Below are positions 61,964-64,000 of a stretch of DNA of 64,000 nucleotides, in pieces. The first letter of the stretch is position 1; each line of letters begins with the position of its first letter. The DNA is from Bradyrhizobium jicamae (GTDB lineage: Bacteria > Pseudomonadota > Alphaproteobacteria > Rhizobiales > Xanthobacteraceae). Below the pieces are notes generated by a model. That model saw only the letters and a program-made list of their open reading frames with translations, did not search any database and was not told the origin of the DNA. A program made the position numbers and the translations under genes. Where the stretch lies: the NCBI RefSeq assembly GCF_018130215.1, contig NZ_JAFCKQ010000023.1, positions 1 to 64,000 on the forward strand, read 5' to 3'.

Positions 61964-63388
61964 TCAGCGCGCCACCTTGCGCCGGATGTAGAGGTAGTTC
62001 GGCACTAGAGCGGCGATGGTGATCGCAACCAGGATCCACCAGCCGCGGTGGAACGCCGCGATCTTGTCGGCCAGCGAAACCGGTGTCGCAAGGATCGCGA
62101 CAAAGATCGCAACGCCAATCGCCAGCGCCGCCTGGCGGATCATGTTGATCACGCCGGAGCCGGTCGCGAACGAGGATGACGGCAAGGACCCCGCCCCCAC
62201 GCCCATCAGGGTCGGAAAGGTCAATCCAACGCCGATCCCGGTCAGCATGATGCCCACGACGACGGCCGTGACGTTGGCTTCCGCGCCCATCAGGGTGGCC
62301 CAAACGACGAGCCCAGCCGCAAAGCTCAAGATACCAGCGGAAGCCACGGCTGCGGCACCAAACCGTGCGATCAGCCGGCCCGCGAACAGCAGCGAGGTGA
62401 TCGGGACAAGCAGCGGGCCCGGCGCGATCGCAAGTCCGGTTTGCAGCGCGGACCAGTTCCACACGGTCTGCTCCCACAGCGCAACGGAGAACAGCATGGC
62501 GCCGAACGCCGCCGAGTAAGGCGCCATCACCAGGGTCGCGCCGGTGAACGGCCTCACCGAGAACAATGCGGGATCGACGAAGGGGTTCTCTGATCTCAGG
62601 CAGTGCCGGATGAAGGCAGCGAGGCAGACCGCCGCGGCAGCAAAGCCGATGATGATGCCAGGTGAACTCCATCCCCAATCGTTCGCCTTCACGATCGCAA
62701 AGGTCAGTGCGCCGATGCCGCAGGTCACAAGCAGCGCCGCGAAGGGATTGGGGCGCGGCACGTCATGACCCGGGACCTCGGGCAGCCGCAGCCAGCCGAT
62801 CAGGATCGCGATCAGGCCGATCGGAACGTTGACGATGAAGATCCAGCGCCAGTCGAACGTCACCAGCACGCCGCCGACCAGCGGCCCCAGCGCCGCAGCC
62901 AGCCCGCCGACGGCGGTCCAGGTGCGGACCGCGCCGGCGCGCTGCTCGGGAGGAAACGATGCGAGCAGCAGGCCGATCGATGTCGGGGTCATCAGCGCAG
63001 CGCCCGCGGCCTGCGCGATCCGCGCGACGACGAGGAATTCGACATTGCGGGCGAGCGCACACGCGGCGGACGCAAGCGTGAACAGCGCAACGCCAAGCAG
63101 GAAGCTCAAATTGCGGCTGTGCCGCTCGGCCAGCCGCCCGAAGAAGACCAGCAAGGCCGCATAGGCAATCGCATAGCCGTTGAGGATCCAGGACAGGTCT
63201 TCCAGCGAGGCGTCGCGAAAATCCTGCGCGATGTTCGGCAGCCCGACATTGACGATGAAGAGGTCGAGATTGGCGAGACAGATGCCGACCGAGACGATCG
63301 CGAGGACCTGCCTCGGGGAAGCCGTCGCCCGTGGCCGCGTTCCCGCGACGACGGGCAGCTCGATCGTTTCCGCATCCATCTCCGGCAT
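61964..63388 (-). CDS. MFS drug exporter of the DHA2 (EmrB/QacA) type
   Basis: A 474-residue antiporter with 14 membrane spans. The DHA2 start is ICLANLDLFIVNVGLPNIAQDF; motif A-like text FFGRLAERHSRN follows. It probably exports toxic hydrophobic compounds. GGGAGG lies just before ATG 63388; a longer frame to 63487 crosses the operators. The divergent MarR gene is its likely repressor. Confidence 0.88.
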   Translation of the reverse strand: MPEMDAETIELPVVAGTRPRATASPRQVLAIVSVGICLANLDLFIVNVGLPNIAQDFRDASLEDLSWILNGYAIAYAALLVFFGRLAERHSRNLSFLLGVALFTLASAACALARNVEFLVVARIAQAAGAALMTPTSIGLLLASFPPEQRAGAVRTWTAVGGLAAALGPLVGGVLVTFDWRWIFIVNVPIGLIAILIGWLRLPEVPGHDVPRPNPFAALLVTCGIGALTFAIVKANDWGWSSPGIIIGFAAAAVCLAAFIRHCLRSENPFVDPALFSVRPFTGATLVMAPYSAAFGAMLFSVALWEQTVWNWSALQTGLAIAPGPLLVPITSLLFAGRLIARFGAAAVASAGILSFAAGLVVWATLMGAEANVTAVVVGIMLTGIGVGLTFPTLMGVGAGSLPSSSFATGSGVINMIRQAALAIGVAIFVAILATPVSLADKIAAFHRGWWILVAITIAALVPNYLYIRRKVAR

Positions 63389-63406
63389 CCCGCCCTCCCA
63401 AATACG

Positions 63407-63441
63407 TGCATATGCATCTATTGCAAATAGGTGCATATGCA
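63407..63441. promoter_or_regulatory. MarR operator pair
   Basis: TGCATATGCA occurs twice (63407-63416 and 63432-63441), 25 bp apart, in the 89-bp divergent gap. The stretch between reads CTATT-GCA-AATAG, a third palindrome centred on the same axis. A MarR dimer pair could cover all of it. Confidence 0.75.
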
Positions 63442-63477
63442 TGTAACTGTCAAGCCTGATTTGGAGGCAGCGCATCG

Positions 63478-63939
63478 ATGACGACAACAGAACCCACCCG
63501 GTGCAATCTCACGGCCCTGCGCAAGGCGACACGGCGCGTGTCGCAGCTCTACGACGCGCTCCTCGCTCCATCCGGGCTGCGCGGCACGCAACGGGGCATT
63601 CTGGTCCATGTCGCAAGATCGGGAGCGCCGACGATGAGCGAGCTTGCCGCTGCGCTGGTGCTCGACCGCACCGCTCTCAACCACAACCTCAAGCCGCTTC
63701 AGCGCGACGGCCTCGTGACCGTCACGGTCGACAAGGATGACCGCCGCAGCAGGCTGGTGCGGCTGACCAAGCGCGGCGAGGCCAGGCTGGCGGAGACCAG
63801 GACCGCCTGGCAGCAGGCCCAGGAACGGTTCGAAACCGCGTTCGGCGCGAAGCAGGCTGCGGATCTGCGACAAACGCTCGAGCTGGTCGCATCGCTGGAA
63901 TTCGGCGAAGCACCGGTGCCTTCACGGGCCCTCAAATGA
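63478..63939 (+). CDS. MarR-family transcriptional regulator
   Basis: A 153-residue winged-helix repressor. The core is MSELAAALVLDRTALNHNLKPLQRDGLVTV (in part), then DKDDRRSRLVRLTKRGEARLAE, the MarR wing. It faces the DHA2 exporter across two perfect palindromes and should repress it until a toxic compound binds. Confidence 0.9.
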   Translation: MTTTEPTRCNLTALRKATRRVSQLYDALLAPSGLRGTQRGILVHVARSGAPTMSELAAALVLDRTALNHNLKPLQRDGLVTVTVDKDDRRSRLVRLTKRGEARLAETRTAWQQAQERFETAFGAKQAADLRQTLELVASLEFGEAPVPSRALK

Positions 63940-63942
63940 CGA

Positions 63943-63968
63943 GCGGCCCGGCATCGATGCCGGGCCGC
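63943..63968 (+). terminator. Hairpin after marR
   Basis: A perfect palindrome with 12-bp arms (63943-63954 with 63957-63968) immediately after the marR stop. It is very GC-rich, with only short T content afterwards. It looks like a terminator or mRNA end; the final 32 bases of the window hold no feature. Confidence 0.65.
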
Positions 63969-64000
63969 CCTTCGCTCACGAGCCGTTTGGTCGAACTCAG

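Overview
The window is high-GC alphaproteobacterial chromosome and reads as Bradyrhizobium or a close relative (Bradyrhizobiaceae). The evidence is the gene content and layout: a SciP (DUF1153) gene beside a fliF-fliG-fliH-fliN-flbD block, a napEDABC operon behind an FNR/FixK2-type box, DUF3551 and DUF3309 small proteins, two-arm palindromic intergenic repeats, and dense paralogy of ABC, EamA and MFS transporters. I saw no phage, transposase, CRISPR array, tRNA or rRNA. This looks like core or near-core genome, not a symbiosis island. Species assignment is inference.

Layout. 1-4.2 kb: a compact structured element (27-133), then an alpha/beta-hydrolase/adenylate-cyclase fusion and a beta-lactamase-fold hydrolase, bracketed by two copies of a 50-bp direct repeat. 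4.4-9.4 kb: a two-pore channel gene preceded by a perfect FNR/FixK box, an AraC regulator with a tandem monooxygenase-fold protein, and several very small genes. 9.4-14.1 kb: a hydrolase, malonyl-CoA decarboxylase and orphan MdcA, with a divergent LysR regulator. 14.3-19.9 kb: sciP and the flagellar rotor/switch operon ending in the sigma-54 activator flbD. 20-27 kb: a sulfonate uptake and desulfonation operon (two ssuA, ssuD, ssuC, ssuB, flavin reductase) and a separate luciferase-like monooxygenase. 27.2-31.4 kb: periplasmic nitrate reductase napEDABC. 31.5-40 kb: a small SF1 helicase, msrA and msrB, small membrane proteins, a large proline-rich membrane protein, purA and ybaK. 40-45 kb: an MFS / 78-aa protein / isochorismatase-fold / GNAT operon opposite a LysR gene. 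45-54 kb: two EamA transporter paralogues, an MlaD-domain protein, an FMN alpha-hydroxyacid oxidase, a TetR pair, an HD-domain protein and a chemoreceptor. 54-64 kb: a 2-hydroxyacid dehydrogenase, a sugar-type ABC importer without an ATPase gene, an IsdG-type haem monooxygenase, an enoyl-CoA hydratase, a DUF4139 protein, and a DHA2 exporter with a divergent MarR.

How the parts fit. FNR/FixK2-type palindromes stand before napE, before the two-pore channel and before a zinc-ribbon gene, so these three may respond together to low oxygen. SciP beside fliF, with a CtrA-like half-site pair between them, fits cell-cycle control of flagellar assembly. MdcA plus malonyl-CoA decarboxylase could form a two-enzyme malonate cycle. 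The ssu genes form one translationally coupled sulfur-scavenging unit.

The most unusual item is the 491-residue channel at 4621-6096. It carries two complete multi-span modules fused head to tail, with non-identical filters (GYG, then GFG). Bacterial potassium channels normally have one pore per subunit, so this is a candidate bacterial two-pore-domain channel.
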